A stretch of DNA of 64,000 nucleotides from the NCBI RefSeq assembly GCF_001712755.1, contig NZ_MDKC01000005.1, forward strand, positions 1-64,000, read 5' to 3'. This document shows, one piece after another, positions 9,961-19,426 of the stretch. The notes below the pieces were generated by a model, which did no database searches, was not told the origin of the DNA, and saw only the letters and a program-made list of their open reading frames with translations. The first letter of the stretch is position 1. Each line of letters begins with the position of its first letter. The stretch comes from Gottfriedia luciferensis. GTDB taxonomy: Bacteria; Bacillota; Bacilli; Bacillales; Bacillaceae_G. The position numbers and the translations under genes are program-made.

Positions 9961-11493
9961 TTGAATTTAGTTGAAACACTGTCACAATCAGCTTTAAGGC
10001 ATCCTGAACATTCTGCTATTATCTTTGAAGGGCAGACATTTTCATACTCAAGACTTGAGACTTATATTACAAAATTTGCGAGTGGCCTCTCAAAATTAGG
10101 GATTGAAAAAGGAGATAAAGTAGCTCTAGTTGTTGGTAATTCTCCTCATTTTATTATAGCACTATATGGTGCCCTGAAGGTTGGAGCGGCTGTAATACCG
10201 GTCAATCCTCTATATGCACCAGATGAATTAGTATACATATTAACAAACGGCGACGCAAAAGCAGTTATCACCTTAGACTTATTTCTTCCACTAGTAGATA
10301 AAGCTTCACCGATTCTTCCTAATATCGATCACTTCATTATTTGTGAAACAAAACAAGAAAATCCTTATGAATTTGAGAACAATAAATTGAAATCGTTTAC
10401 AAATGTAGTTGGACTTGGAGATATAGACTTCAAAGGACCTGAATTACATGAAGATGATTTAGCAGTCATTTTATATACTTCTGGTACAACAGGAAAACCA
10501 AAAGGAGCTATGTTAACGCATAAAAACTTATATTCGAATGCTATGGATGCTGGACACTTCTTAAGTTTTTCAAATACAGAAAAGGTTATTGCAACTTTAC
10601 CTGCTTTCCATGTATTTTGTTTAACTGTAGCTTTAAACGCGCCTTTAATGTATGGAGCTACTGTTATTTTAGTGCCTAAATTTAGCCCAAAAGAAATATT
10701 TGATATTATTCGTACATACAAAGCAACTGTATTTGCAGGTGTGCCGACAATGTATAATTTCTTATATCAATTCCCTGATGGAAAGACAGAAGACTTTGAG
10801 TCAATCCGACTATGCGTTTCAGGTGGTTCATCTTTACCGGTTGCATTATTAGAGAATTTTGAGAAGAAATTTAAAGTTATTATTTCTGAAGGTTATGGAT
10901 TATCAGAAGCCTCACCTGTTACGACGTTTAATCCATTAGACCGTCCTAGAAAAGCAGGATCAATTGGGACAAATATTAGCAATGTAGAAAATAAAGTTGT
11001 AAATGCTCTTGGTGAAGAAGTAGCAGTTGGTGAAGTGGGTGAATTAATCGTCCGCGGACCAAATATAATGAAAGGCTATTATAATATGCCAGAAGAAACG
11101 GCAATGACCATTCGAGATGGCTGGTTATATACTGGTGACCTAGCAAGAATTGACGAAGATGGTTATTTCTATATCGTCGATCGAAAAAAAGAATTGATTC
11201 TTGTTGGTGGCTATAATGTATACCCTCGTGAGGTCGAAGAGGTAATTTACAATCATCCAGATGTTGTTGAATGTGCGGTGATTGGGCTACCAGACGATAA
11301 TTTTGGAGAAAGTGTAAAAGCCTATGTTGTTTCAAAAAATCCATCATTAAGTGTGGAAACCTTGGCAGAGTACTGCAAGGCGCACTTAGCAAAATATAAA
11401 GTACCAAGATCAATAGAGTTCATTCCAGAGCTACCAAAAAATGCAACTGGTAAAATACTTAGAAGAGCATTGAAAGATTCCGTTAGACAATAA
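9961..11493 (+). CDS. lcfB: Long-chain fatty acid-CoA ligase
   Basis: ANL-superfamily acyl-CoA synthetase of 510 residues; activates fatty acids with ATP and CoA. P-loop YTSGTTGKPKGAMLTH near residue 170, GYGLSE, the YTGDLARIDEDGY motif with the hinge, and the C-terminal catalytic lysine segment NATGKILRR are all there. TTG start behind a run of g (aaaggggg). Position after lplJ matches B. subtilis yhfL/lcfB. Chain-length preference cannot be deduced. Confidence 0.92.
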   Translation: MNLVETLSQSALRHPEHSAIIFEGQTFSYSRLETYITKFASGLSKLGIEKGDKVALVVGNSPHFIIALYGALKVGAAVIPVNPLYAPDELVYILTNGDAKAVITLDLFLPLVDKASPILPNIDHFIICETKQENPYEFENNKLKSFTNVVGLGDIDFKGPELHEDDLAVILYTSGTTGKPKGAMLTHKNLYSNAMDAGHFLSFSNTEKVIATLPAFHVFCLTVALNAPLMYGATVILVPKFSPKEIFDIIRTYKATVFAGVPTMYNFLYQFPDGKTEDFESIRLCVSGGSSLPVALLENFEKKFKVIISEGYGLSEASPVTTFNPLDRPRKAGSIGTNISNVENKVVNALGEEVAVGEVGELIVRGPNIMKGYYNMPEETAMTIRDGWLYTGDLARIDEDGYFYIVDRKKELILVGGYNVYPREVEEVIYNHPDVVECAVIGLPDDNFGESVKAYVVSKNPSLSVETLAEYCKAHLAKYKVPRSIEFIPELPKNATGKILRRALKDSVRQ

Positions 11494-11502
11494 ATCGTGT
11501 TA

Positions 11503-11538
11503 TAGAGGAGAGAGCTCTTTTTGATGCTCTCTCTTTTT
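11503..11538 (+). terminator. lcfB terminator
   Basis: Stem gagagagc...gctctctc followed by ttttt. Confidence 0.85.
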
Positions 11539-11567
11539 GCATTGGAAATTAGTATATAAAATCTAAA

Positions 11568-11722
11568 TTGCAAATAAACAAGTAAATACTGCAAATAAAA
11601 GGCAACTGCAAATAAAAATAGGAAATCTGCAAATAAAATTATTAAAACTGCAAATAAAAATAGTAAATCTGCAATAAAAATTGTCAAAACAGCAATTAAA
11701 ATCAAGAAAACCGCAATTAAGA
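11568..11722. repeat. 21-bp phased GCAAATAAAA array
   Basis: Eight units of the form (T/A)GCAAATAAAA. The conserved G falls at 11570, 11591, 11608, 11629, 11650, 11671, 11692 and 11713; all but two intervals are exactly 21 bp and the deviations cancel to 38. Units are A-rich and degrade to gcaattaaaa at the right end. No hairpin, no start codon. The same core motif builds the array at 39.2-39.9 kb. Confidence 0.85.
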
Positions 11723-12020
11723 TAAACGATAACCCATACCAGTAAAGCTATTACACATTAAAAATGGGACATAAGTTGATCCTTTCAAATGAAAATCTAG
11801 CAAATAGCAATAATTCTTCTAAAATTAAATGAATTGATACAGGACTATTCATCACCTAACTCTGAAAGAATATAACTCAAACTTTCACCCAAGAACTGGA
11901 CGAATCTTTGTACGTCTGATAAAGGACACATCTTTAATTTAATAGAGCATAAGAGAAAGAAGTATTTAAAAAATATAATAGGTTGAAGTTCTAAAAAATT
12001 GGACAAAGTTGATAATATAG
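11723..12020. other. Non-coding stretch before yhfN
   Basis: About 300 bases with no plausible gene on either strand. A sequence beginning gggacataagttgatccttt looks like it could be a decayed mobile-element end, but nothing identifies it. Confidence 0.3.
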
Positions 12021-12036
12021 AATGGGGGGAGATTTT

Positions 12037-13314
12037 ATGAAAAAAGCAACTAAATCTAAATTAACAAAATTCATCTGTCTAGGTTATCTCATTTATATCA
12101 TTTTAGTCCTGTTATACTTTTATGTTTTTACGACTTCTGACCTACCTTCAAAATATAAAGGAACATTCGTTGATCCACATACATTCATGAATCATAAGGA
12201 AGCTAATTTAAGCTCTAGTTATAGCACTTTAAAAAATGTACTTTACTTTATTAGCTTACCGATTGATTGGATTGTATTATCACTTTTATTATTAAGTGGA
12301 TCAATTGAAAGATTAGGTGACTCATTATCTAAATTGACTAGATTTAAGTTTATACAAGTTTTTTTATATTTCTTCTTTGTATCGGTCGCTACATATATCG
12401 TTTCATTTCCAATTGATTTATATCGTTTTAAATTATCGACGAAATACGGATTATCTGTTCAATCATTTAATGCGTGGATGAAGGATGAAATGATTAGTTT
12501 TTGGATAAATTTTGCAATGATGTTTTTTGTAATGTATGTTGTATATTTATTAATCAAAAAACAACCAAAGAAATGGTGGCTAACTGCATGGCTATTAAGT
12601 ATTCCTTTTACGATTTTCTTAACGTTTATTCAGCCTGTAGTAATTGATCCCTTATATAATGATTTTTATCCACTAAAAGATAAAAATTTAGAAAAGAAAA
12701 TTATTACCCTTGCTAAAGAAGCAAATATTCCTGCACATCGGGTATATGAAGTAAATATGTCCACTAAGACAACTACATATAATGCATATGTTACTGGTAT
12801 AGGTAAAAACGCTAGGATTGTATTATGGGATACAACTCTCAAAGGGCTTACTGAAGATGAAATTATGTTCATCATGGCGCATGAAATGTCACATTACGTC
12901 CATAAAGACATCTATAAATCAATGTTTGGTATATTAGCAGGTAGTTTAGTCGGTCTATATATCATTCATTTATTGATGAAGTATGTACTATCAAAGAGTA
13001 GGAGCAGTCATTCAAACGAAAAAATGGCGGTCATCCTAACCTTATTTTTAATCATTAGTGGAATTGTAAGCTTTATTTCTGATCCGATATCAAATGCATT
13101 TTCTAGAAGTGCCGAGAAAAGAGCAGATTTATATGCAGTTAAGCTAACACATGATCCAGAGGCAGGGATTATAGCGTTTCAAAAGTTATCCAAAAACAGT
13201 TTGTCTCAAGTAAATCCACCATTTTTAGTGAAATTGTTTAGATATGATCATCCGACAATGTTGGAAAGAATGCAGTATTTAGAAGCTGCTGAAAAAAGAA
13301 ACAATAATAAATAG
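12037..13314 (+). CDS. yhfN: M48-family membrane metallopeptidase YhfN
   Basis: Ste24/HtpX-type zinc endopeptidase of 425 residues embedded in the membrane. The HExxH motif appears as MAHEMSHYVHKD, with hydrophobic segments before and after it; a C-terminal EKRADLYA supplies the third zinc ligand. Start placed at the ATG with a strong ggggggag site 6 bases upstream; an earlier ATG five codons up overlaps that site. Same place as B. subtilis yhfN. Probably degrades or processes membrane or signal-like peptides. Confidence 0.88.
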   Translation: MKKATKSKLTKFICLGYLIYIILVLLYFYVFTTSDLPSKYKGTFVDPHTFMNHKEANLSSSYSTLKNVLYFISLPIDWIVLSLLLLSGSIERLGDSLSKLTRFKFIQVFLYFFFVSVATYIVSFPIDLYRFKLSTKYGLSVQSFNAWMKDEMISFWINFAMMFFVMYVVYLLIKKQPKKWWLTAWLLSIPFTIFLTFIQPVVIDPLYNDFYPLKDKNLEKKIITLAKEANIPAHRVYEVNMSTKTTTYNAYVTGIGKNARIVLWDTTLKGLTEDEIMFIMAHEMSHYVHKDIYKSMFGILAGSLVGLYIIHLLMKYVLSKSRSSHSNEKMAVILTLFLIISGIVSFISDPISNAFSRSAEKRADLYAVKLTHDPEAGIIAFQKLSKNSLSQVNPPFLVKLFRYDHPTMLERMQYLEAAEKRNNNK

Positions 13315-13324
13315 ATTAAAATTA

Positions 13325-13371
13325 GCTTGTAGATTGATTGGTATTGTACCAATATCTACAAGCTTTTTTTG
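13325..13371 (+). terminator. yhfN terminator
   Basis: Stem gcttgtagat...atctacaagc with inner ggtattgtacc, then a T run. Confidence 0.9.
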
Positions 13372-13728
13372 TATTATAGAAAAGCCCTTCATTTGTCTTA
13401 ATTATAAATAGGATCAACTACTATAAATGTGTCATATTCATTTATTATACTTTTACTAAACTTTATTAAAGACAATGGGTGGGACCTCTCGATTTAAATA
13501 AAATAATTTGGGTATCAGTGGATTACCGAGATAAGATAGACACTCGTCTAAAAACATCCTTAAGGGGTGTTTTTTTAAATAATTGATATAAACATCCATT
13601 ATTTAAATAGTTGAGCTGTCGAAAATTCTTTTGGAAATATTTTCAGAATTTAATATCAAATCCGAATATACTGTTATATAATAACATAAGTAAACAATAT
13701 CTGTTATATAACTGAATGGAGGGATCAT
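13372..13728. promoter_or_regulatory. Upstream region of the glyoxylate shunt genes
   Basis: A second hairpin with T-tract (aaaacatcc ttaa ggggtgttttttt, about 13549-13577) may be a terminator or attenuator. Nearer the gene an 11-bp direct repeat CTGTTATATAA lies at 13671-13681 and 13701-13711, spaced exactly 30 bp, a plausible operator for an unknown regulator. No good cre site was seen. Confidence 0.45.
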
Positions 13729-15315
13729 ATGACAACTGAACTTTCAAAAATCAAAGTTTTAGGTAATCATGTAGAGGGTTCAACTGACATTCTTACGACC
13801 GAAGCATTAAGTTTTTTAGAGCAATTACATCTGAAATTTGATCAACGTAGACAACAGCTGTTATTAAACAGAAAAGAAAGAATGAGTTTTTTACAAAATG
13901 GGGGTAAGCTCCAATTTTTAAAAGAGACAAAACACATTCGTGAAAGTGAATGGACAATTGCACCTATTCCAACGGATTTACAAGATCGAAGAGTAGAGAT
14001 AACAGGACCAGTTGATCGAAAAATGATTATTAATGCATTGAATTCTGATGCGTTTGTTTTCATGGCTGATTTTGAAGATGCTACTTCTCCAACTTGGGAA
14101 AATATCATTTCAGGTCAGGTTAATTTAAGAGATGCTGTGAACCGAACAATTTCACTTCATTCAAATGGAAAAACATATAAGTTAAAAGAGAAGCCAGCTG
14201 TACTATTAGTACGACCAAGAGGCTGGCATTTAGAAGAAAAACATATCACTGTAAATGGTGAAAATATGTCTGGTAGCTTAGTAGATTTTGGACTTTATTT
14301 CTTTCATAATGCGAAACAAGCAATAGAAAACGGCTCAGGACCTTATTTTTATTTACCAAAAATGGAAAGTTATTTGGAAGCAAGACTATGGAATGATGTT
14401 TTTTTATTTGCTCAAAATGAATTGAATATACCTGTTGGAACGATTAAAGCAACTGTATTAATCGAAACAATTGCTGCTTCATTTGAAATGGATGAAATAC
14501 TTTATGAATTAAAGGATCATTCAGCAGGATTTAATTGCGGCAGATGGGATTATATTTTTAGCTTTATCAAAATGATGCGATACGACAAATCAATTATTTT
14601 ACCTGATCGATCTGTTGTGACGATGGAAGTACCTTTTATGCGTTCATATTCTCAAAAAGTTATTCAAACTTGTCATCGTAGAAATGCTCCAGCAATTGGA
14701 GGAATGGCAGCTCAAATTCCAATTAAAGATGATAAAGAGCGAAATGATGTTGCGTTTGAGAAGGTAAGAAAAGATAAAGAGCGTGAAGCAAAGGATGGAC
14801 ACGATGGTACTTGGGTAGCTCATCCTGGTTTAGTAGCTGTAGCTCTTGAACAGTTTAATCGATATATGCCTACACCAAACCAGATTCATAGAAAACGTGA
14901 GGATGTTAATGTAACGGAGGCCGATCTTTTAGAGATTCCTAGTGGGGTTATTACTGAACAAGGTCTCAGAACAAATATAACAGTTGCGATTCAATATATT
15001 GAAGCATGGATAAGTGGTCGAGGTGCGGTGCCGCTATACAATTTAATGGAGGATGCTGCGACTGCTGAAATTTCGCGTGCGCAAATTTGGCAATGGGTGC
15101 GTCATGAAAAAGGTGTATTAGAGGATGGTACAAACATTACTTTACAGTTAGTGGATTCATTAAAAAATGAAGAAATGATGAAGCTTCAACTAGAAATTGG
15201 GAAAGAACAATTTGAAGCAAAACGATTTAATGAAGCAATTGAATTATTTGATGAGTTAATTAGCAACGATGAATTTGCTGACTTTCTGACTTTAAAAGGA
15301 TATAACTTTTTATAA
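13729..15315 (+). CDS. aceB: Malate synthase A
   Basis: Condenses glyoxylate with acetyl-CoA to malate. 528 residues, the length of the A isoform. Characteristic segments: MADFEDATSPTWEN (catalytic region), LRGRPRGWH-like VRPRGWHLEEKH, and GRWDYIFSFIKM. ATG start behind ggaggg. Twelve bases... the next gene aceA begins 18 bases after its stop, so the two form the glyoxylate-shunt operon that lets the cell grow on acetate or fatty acids, consistent with lcfB nearby. Confidence 0.96.
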   Translation: MTTELSKIKVLGNHVEGSTDILTTEALSFLEQLHLKFDQRRQQLLLNRKERMSFLQNGGKLQFLKETKHIRESEWTIAPIPTDLQDRRVEITGPVDRKMIINALNSDAFVFMADFEDATSPTWENIISGQVNLRDAVNRTISLHSNGKTYKLKEKPAVLLVRPRGWHLEEKHITVNGENMSGSLVDFGLYFFHNAKQAIENGSGPYFYLPKMESYLEARLWNDVFLFAQNELNIPVGTIKATVLIETIAASFEMDEILYELKDHSAGFNCGRWDYIFSFIKMMRYDKSIILPDRSVVTMEVPFMRSYSQKVIQTCHRRNAPAIGGMAAQIPIKDDKERNDVAFEKVRKDKEREAKDGHDGTWVAHPGLVAVALEQFNRYMPTPNQIHRKREDVNVTEADLLEIPSGVITEQGLRTNITVAIQYIEAWISGRGAVPLYNLMEDAATAEISRAQIWQWVRHEKGVLEDGTNITLQLVDSLKNEEMMKLQLEIGKEQFEAKRFNEAIELFDELISNDEFADFLTLKGYNFL

Positions 15316-15333
15316 AATTAGGAGGAATTGAAT

Positions 15334-16623
15334 ATGACGAAAAATCGTGAAAAGCGTATTGCTGAATTACAAGAAAGCTGGGAGCTTGATTCTAGATGGA
15401 ATGGCATTACAAGAACATACACTGCTGAAGATGTAATTAAATTAAGAGGATCAATCGATATTGAACAAACACTGGCAAAAAAAGGCGCGGAAAAATTATG
15501 GAAGCTTTTAAATGAAGAAAGTTATGTTAATGCACTTGGAGCATTAACTGGAAATCAAGCAATCCAACAAGTAAAAGCAGGTTTGAAGGCTATTTATTTA
15601 AGTGGTTGGCAAGTAGCTGCTGATGCGAATCTTTCCGGTCAAATGTATCCAGATCAAAGCTTATATCCGGCAAATTCTGTACCAGCAGTTGTAAAACGAA
15701 TTAATCAGGCTTTCCAACGTGCAGATCAAATTCAATATGTTGAAGGTGGAGAAGAAATCGACTACTTCGCTCCGATTATGGCAGATGCAGAGGCTGGCTT
15801 CGGTGGGCAATTAAATGTATTTGAACTAATGAAAAGTATGATCGAAGCGGGAGCGGCAGGTGTACATTTTGAAGATCAATTGTCTTCGGAGAAAAAATGT
15901 GGCCATTTAGGTGGGAAAGTATTATTACCAACACAAACGGCGGTTCGTAACTTAATCTCTGCGCGTTTAGCAGCGGATGTAATGGGAGTCCCTACACTTA
16001 TTGTTGCACGAACTGATGCAGATGCAGCAGATTTAATTACAAGTGATATTGATCCAGTCGACAAACAATTTATTACAGGTGAAAGAACACCTGAAGGTTT
16101 TTATCGTACGAAAGCGGGGTTAGATCAAGCAATTGCTCGTGGTCTTGCTTATGCACCGTATGCAGACTTAGTTTGGTGTGAGACGTCAGAGCCAAACCTA
16201 GAAGATGCAAAACGTTTTGCAGACGCTATTCATGCTAAATTCCCAGGTAAATTACTAGCTTATAACTGTTCACCTTCATTTAACTGGAAGAAGAAACTAG
16301 ATGACGAAACAATCGAGACATTCCAACAACAAATTGCAGCAATGGGTTATAAATTCCAATTCGTTACCCTTGCTGGTTTCCACTCATTAAACTTTGGCAT
16401 GTTTGAATTAGCTAGAAATTACAAAGATCGTGGAATGGGAGCATATTCAGAACTTCAACAAGCTGAATTTGCAAGTGAACAATTTGGATACACTGCAACA
16501 AGACATCAACGCGAAGTTGGAACAGGATATTTTGATCAAGTAGCTCAAATTATTACTGGAGGAACTTCTTCAACAACAGCTCTTAAAGGCTCTACTGAAG
16601 AACAACAATTTTCATCTAATTAA
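15334..16623 (+). CDS. aceA: Isocitrate lyase
   Basis: Cleaves isocitrate to glyoxylate and succinate. 429 residues; the signature [11 protein letters not shown] contains the catalytic Cys, and the metal/substrate sites [20 protein letters not shown] and the TLAGFH segment are intact. The ATG behind aggaggaattga is preferred to a TTG two codons upstream. Second gene of the aceB-aceA operon, ended by a strong terminator. Confidence 0.97.
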   Translation: MTKNREKRIAELQESWELDSRWNGITRTYTAEDVIKLRGSIDIEQTLAKKGAEKLWKLLNEESYVNALGALTGNQAIQQVKAGLKAIYLSGWQVAADANLSGQMYPDQSLYPANSVPAVVKRINQAFQRADQIQYVEGGEEIDYFAPIMADAEAGFGGQLNVFELMKSMIEAGAAGVHFEDQLSSEKKCGHLGGKVLLPTQTAVRNLISARLAADVMGVPTLIVARTDADAADLITSDIDPVDKQFITGERTPEGFYRTKAGLDQAIARGLAYAPYADLVWCETSEPNLEDAKRFADAIHAKFPGKLLAYNCSPSFNWKKKLDDETIETFQQQIAAMGYKFQFVTLAGFHSLNFGMFELARNYKDRGMGAYSELQQAEFASEQFGYTATRHQREVGTGYFDQVAQIITGGTSSTTALKGSTEEQQFSSN

Positions 16624-16628
16624 TTAGT

Positions 16629-16669
16629 AAAAAACCACTTTTTTCACTTGTGAGAAAGGTGGTTTTTCT
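16629..16669 (+). terminator. aceA terminator
   Basis: Stem aaaaccactttt...aaggtggtttt with T-tract. Confidence 0.85.
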
Positions 16670-16722
16670 ATTGGCTTTTATCCTAAAATTTAGTAAACAA
16701 TGACACTTTTGTTAAAGTATTT

Positions 16723-16735
16723 AAAAAATGATTTT
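16723..16735 (+). promoter_or_regulatory. ComK box upstream of comK
   Basis: AAAA-AATGA-TTTT, a perfect match to the AAAAN5TTTT ComK box, 181 bases before the comK start. A second near match AAAA-ATTTC-TTTA lies at 16796-16808. B. subtilis ComK activates its own promoter through paired boxes; here the pairing distance is not canonical. Confidence 0.5.
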
Positions 16736-16915
16736 ACAAATAAAGATTTATGATATTATTTCTCTAACATCAATGTTGCTACTATACTTCATGTTAAAAA
16801 TTTCTTTATCTGATGTTGTTAAACTTAATTGTTGGTCTTAAATTAACTTTAAAAAATATTCTTGAAGCCAACAAAATTTAACATTTCAATACTAATAACA
16901 GAAGGAGTTGTAAAG

Positions 16916-17491
16916 ATGAATCATGTGAAAGGACAAGTTAAAGTATTAAATGAGTACGAGATTAATAAGTCAACAATGGCAATCATTCCGGAATTTACGG
17001 TCGATTTAGTTGTGATTTCAAAGGTATACGAAACAGATGATAATTTTTATGTTTTAATGAAACCGATTGAAATTATTGAAAGAAGCTGTGCTTACTTCGG
17101 AAGTAGTTACCGGGGTAGGCGTGAAGGAACGAAACAAATGATTTCCATCACTCATAAACCACCAATAGCAATCAGCTCAATGAATCAAATTTTCTTTTTC
17201 CCCACTTCATCTTCTTTAAAAGTAGAATGTTCTTGGATCTCCTACAATCATGTTGCTAATTTCAGAGGCGGTAAATACAATCGTTCAGTCGTTGAATTTT
17301 TCAATGGTGTTGAACTTCCATTAGAAATATCTCGTGGTTCATTTGAAAACCAATTATACCGAACTGCACATTTAAGAGCTATTTATGAAGACCGACTAAA
17401 TCCTGAAAATACCCAACAGAAATCTTATAAATTAATCCCTGATAACGAAATTACCTCCTATATAAAAGGAATTTCAATACACCAAAAATAA
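16916..17491 (+). CDS. comK: Competence transcription factor ComK
   Basis: Master activator of the DNA-uptake genes. 191 residues from the ATG behind gaaggag, one short of the B. subtilis protein. Conserved stretches: RSCAYFGSSYRGRREGT, SHKPPIAIS, NQIFFFPTSS, CSWISYNHV and FENQLYRTAHLRAIYEDR. A longer TTG-started frame exists but lacks a site. The gene is intact, so competence may be functional. It stands alone between aceA and a small membrane gene; in B. subtilis it is also monocistronic. Confidence 0.95.
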   Translation: MNHVKGQVKVLNEYEINKSTMAIIPEFTVDLVVISKVYETDDNFYVLMKPIEIIERSCAYFGSSYRGRREGTKQMISITHKPPIAISSMNQIFFFPTSSSLKVECSWISYNHVANFRGGKYNRSVVEFFNGVELPLEISRGSFENQLYRTAHLRAIYEDRLNPENTQQKSYKLIPDNEITSYIKGISIHQK

Positions 17492-17510
17492 AAATGAAAG
17501 ATTAAAATTT

Positions 17511-17543
17511 TGACTACTTAACATTTTAGTAAAGTAGTTTTTT
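17511..17543 (+). terminator. comK terminator
   Basis: Stem gactactt...aagtagtt followed by ttttttt. Confidence 0.8.
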
Positions 17544-17654
17544 TATGGGGATTATTTGTAAAATATGTAGAAGAAAAGATTATTGAGAAGTTCAGAAATT
17601 TAGTCCTTTTGATTCTTAATTAGAAGGAGCTTTTAAAGTAGATTGTTGATTTCT

Positions 17655-17684
17655 TATTCAACTAGCTGGCAGTTTAGTTGAATA
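17655..17684. repeat. Palindromic element 1
   Basis: Perfect 10-bp inverted repeat TATTCAACTA / TAGTTGAATA around a 10-base loop; founder example of the ttcaacta...tagttgaa family seen only between 17.6 and 22.8 kb. Confidence 0.75.
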
Positions 17685-17731
17685 AATATGATAAAATAAT
17701 GTGAAAAAGAGGGAATCATAGAGGAGTCAAC

Positions 17732-17968
17732 ATGACTATTTTTATGTATATTTTTGCTGTTTTTTCATTTTTTGGTTTGATATTTTTTTCATTTAAAAAT
17801 AAAGAGTTTTATCAAAATGAAAGTATCGATGTAGGCACTTCAGATGTTTTAGGAGATATATTATTAAATATCATTGATTTCTTACCTTGGTATTTAAAAA
17901 AGCTATTTATTATGCTTCTTTTCTTGGGATTATGCATATTTTGTATTTGTTATTTTATTTTTTCGTAA
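17732..17968 (+). CDS. Small two-helix membrane protein
   Basis: 78 residues behind a gaggag site. An N-terminal hydrophobic helix (about residues 4-22) and a C-terminal one (about 57-77) flank a short polar stretch with acidic residues. Not recognised as any family. It lies between two palindromic elements in the accessory stretch. Coding status rests on the ribosome binding site and regular membrane pattern. Confidence 0.55.
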   Translation: MTIFMYIFAVFSFFGLIFFSFKNKEFYQNESIDVGTSDVLGDILLNIIDFLPWYLKKLFIMLLFLGLCIFCICYFIFS

Positions 17969-17976
17969 TGGATTGT

Positions 17977-18007
17977 TTATTCAACTAACGATTCATTAGT
18001 TATATAA
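17977..18007. repeat. Palindromic element 2
   Basis: tattcaactaacgattcattagttata: AACTAA/TTAGTT arms, same family as element 1. Confidence 0.55.
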
Positions 18008-18135
18008 GAATTTCTACTACTTTTAATTAAATTTCTATAAACACTTATATCACTTCTTATTCAAAAAAGGGCAAACAGGAAAAATAGGAGCCTCATTGAC
18101 TCCCATGTGTTATGAAATTACTATTGATCCAAAGT

Positions 18136-18633
18136 TTAGGATGGATATCCTCCGGTTGGTGGTGGCCAAGCGCTAAATAATCTGCGTATTAGTACGATTT
18201 CACCTAAATGATAGGAGTTGTGAGATGCAATATTGCGTAGTACACCACCTGGTGATTCGCCTGGCCATTTCTCCAATGATTTGTCTAATTGAACAGTTTG
18301 GGCAATCGAACATGCCTGTTCTATCCCTTGAAGAAAATGCTGAATAACTTGTTTCCACTCTTCCTCATTACTTGGCCCCTCTTCAATAGGCCAGCTTTCT
18401 TTTACATCGGAAGGTAATTCTGGTTTCTCCCCTTGTGCGAATAATAAGAGAAATTCTTGCCAGTATGTCATGTGTTTGACTAATTGATAAATAGTATAAG
18501 GTAACTCTTCTATTCTTTTCCCTGCAAGATCCATGTTTATATCCAACAAAGCATTCTTGATAGGAAGATGACCACGTTCTCCTCTTAATGATTTTATTAA
18601 TGTGTCACTAAACGCTTTATTTGATTGCTCCAT
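18136..18633 (-). CDS. DinB-like four-helix metalloprotein
   Basis: 165 residues from the ATG with gggag eight bases upstream. Helical DinB/YfiT-type fold; the metal-binding histidines fit LVKHMTYW and the C-terminal SHNSYHLGEI. Members are often thiol-dependent transferases or of unknown role, many near stress genes. Monocistronic, facing leftward, followed by no clear terminator. Substrate unknown. Confidence 0.8.
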   Translation of the reverse strand: MEQSNKAFSDTLIKSLRGERGHLPIKNALLDINMDLAGKRIEELPYTIYQLVKHMTYWQEFLLLFAQGEKPELPSDVKESWPIEEGPSNEEEWKQVIQHFLQGIEQACSIAQTVQLDKSLEKWPGESPGGVLRNIASHNSYHLGEIVLIRRLFSAWPPPTGGYPS

Positions 18634-18651
18634 AAAACCGACTCCCAACAT

Positions 18652-19161
18652 TCTAGTTCAAATTCACTGAATTTTTTTTACTTTCTATTATCGAAAAAAT
18701 CACTGTTCACATTAGTCAACTCTAATTTTTCATCTAAATCATTTGAAGATAAAGCAACCAATCTTTAACTGATTACAGTACATCTTCATTTTTTTTAATT
18801 ATACTGATTAGAGTAAACTCTAAGTCAATAGATAAATGAATGATTAAAAGCTCTTACTTCTTCTTTAACTACTCTGCCAAATAATCCAATATAAAAAGCC
18901 AGTTAAGAGACTTGTACTCTGATTCAACTAACGCATTGCGTTAGGACTATAAAGAATTAACAACTACTAAACCAAAAAATAAATTTAAAATGATTACATT
19001 TCTTTTTTTTGTTTAATGCTCTCTGTAGAGTCAATTATTATAACTGTTTTAGCAAGCTAAATTCTTATATAGTATTGGTTCCGGTCAAAAAAAAAACTCA
19101 GACAAAGGAAAAAACACCCCAAAAGTCGTATAAATAATTATCGACAATTTGGAGGTGCAAA
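18652..19161. other. Non-coding stretch in the accessory region
   Basis: About 510 bases with no credible gene. Contains the perfect 17-bp palindrome CTAACGCATTGCGTTAG at 18928-18944 (palindromic element 3), preceded by attcaa. Confidence 0.5.
18928..18944. repeat. Palindromic element 3
   Basis: CTAACGCATTGCGTTAG, a 17-bp perfect palindrome with a single central base, repeated with a different centre at 21789-21805. Confidence 0.8.
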
Positions 19162-19425
19162 ATGAAAAGAGAGAATGAAATGAATAAAGAAGACCTACTA
19201 AATAAAGGATATCGGAAATATTCAGGAGAAGAGATTGAAGTTTATTTCAGCAAAGATATCTGTACACATTCAGGTAATTGTGTAAGGACAATGCCGACAG
19301 TGTTTGATACAAAAAGAAAGCCATGGATTCTTGCTGATAATGGAGAAGTAGATTCAGCTATGAAAACGATCGATTTATGTCCAAGTGGCGCACTACAATA
19401 TATTTATAAAAAGGATGATAAATAA
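19162..19425 (+). CDS. Divergent mono-cluster ferredoxin-like protein (YjdI type)
   Basis: 87 residues behind ggaggtg. It has the short iron-sulphur pattern of the divergent 4Fe-4S family (E. coli YjdI-like): CTHSGNCVRTMP near the middle and DLCPSGAL near the end, three or four usable cysteines. The gene is separated by one base from a GNAT-type acetyltransferase-like gene, the same pairing as E. coli yjdI-yjdJ. Likely redox or metal-linked; partner reaction unknown. Confidence 0.8.
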   Translation: MKRENEMNKEDLLNKGYRKYSGEEIEVYFSKDICTHSGNCVRTMPTVFDTKRKPWILADNGEVDSAMKTIDLCPSGALQYIYKKDDK

Positions 19426-19426
19426 T

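Noticed and set aside
11322-11705. 127-codon minus frame across lcfB end and repeat array
   Set aside because: Low-complexity, no site, runs through the coding strand of lcfB.
11740-11990. Insertion-sequence remnant before yhfN
   Set aside because: The gggacataagttgatcc start was suggestive, but no inverted ends, transposase fragment or target duplication was found.
16862-16915. TTG start giving an 18-residue longer ComK
   Set aside because: The ATG at 16916 has gaaggag upstream and gives the normal ComK length.
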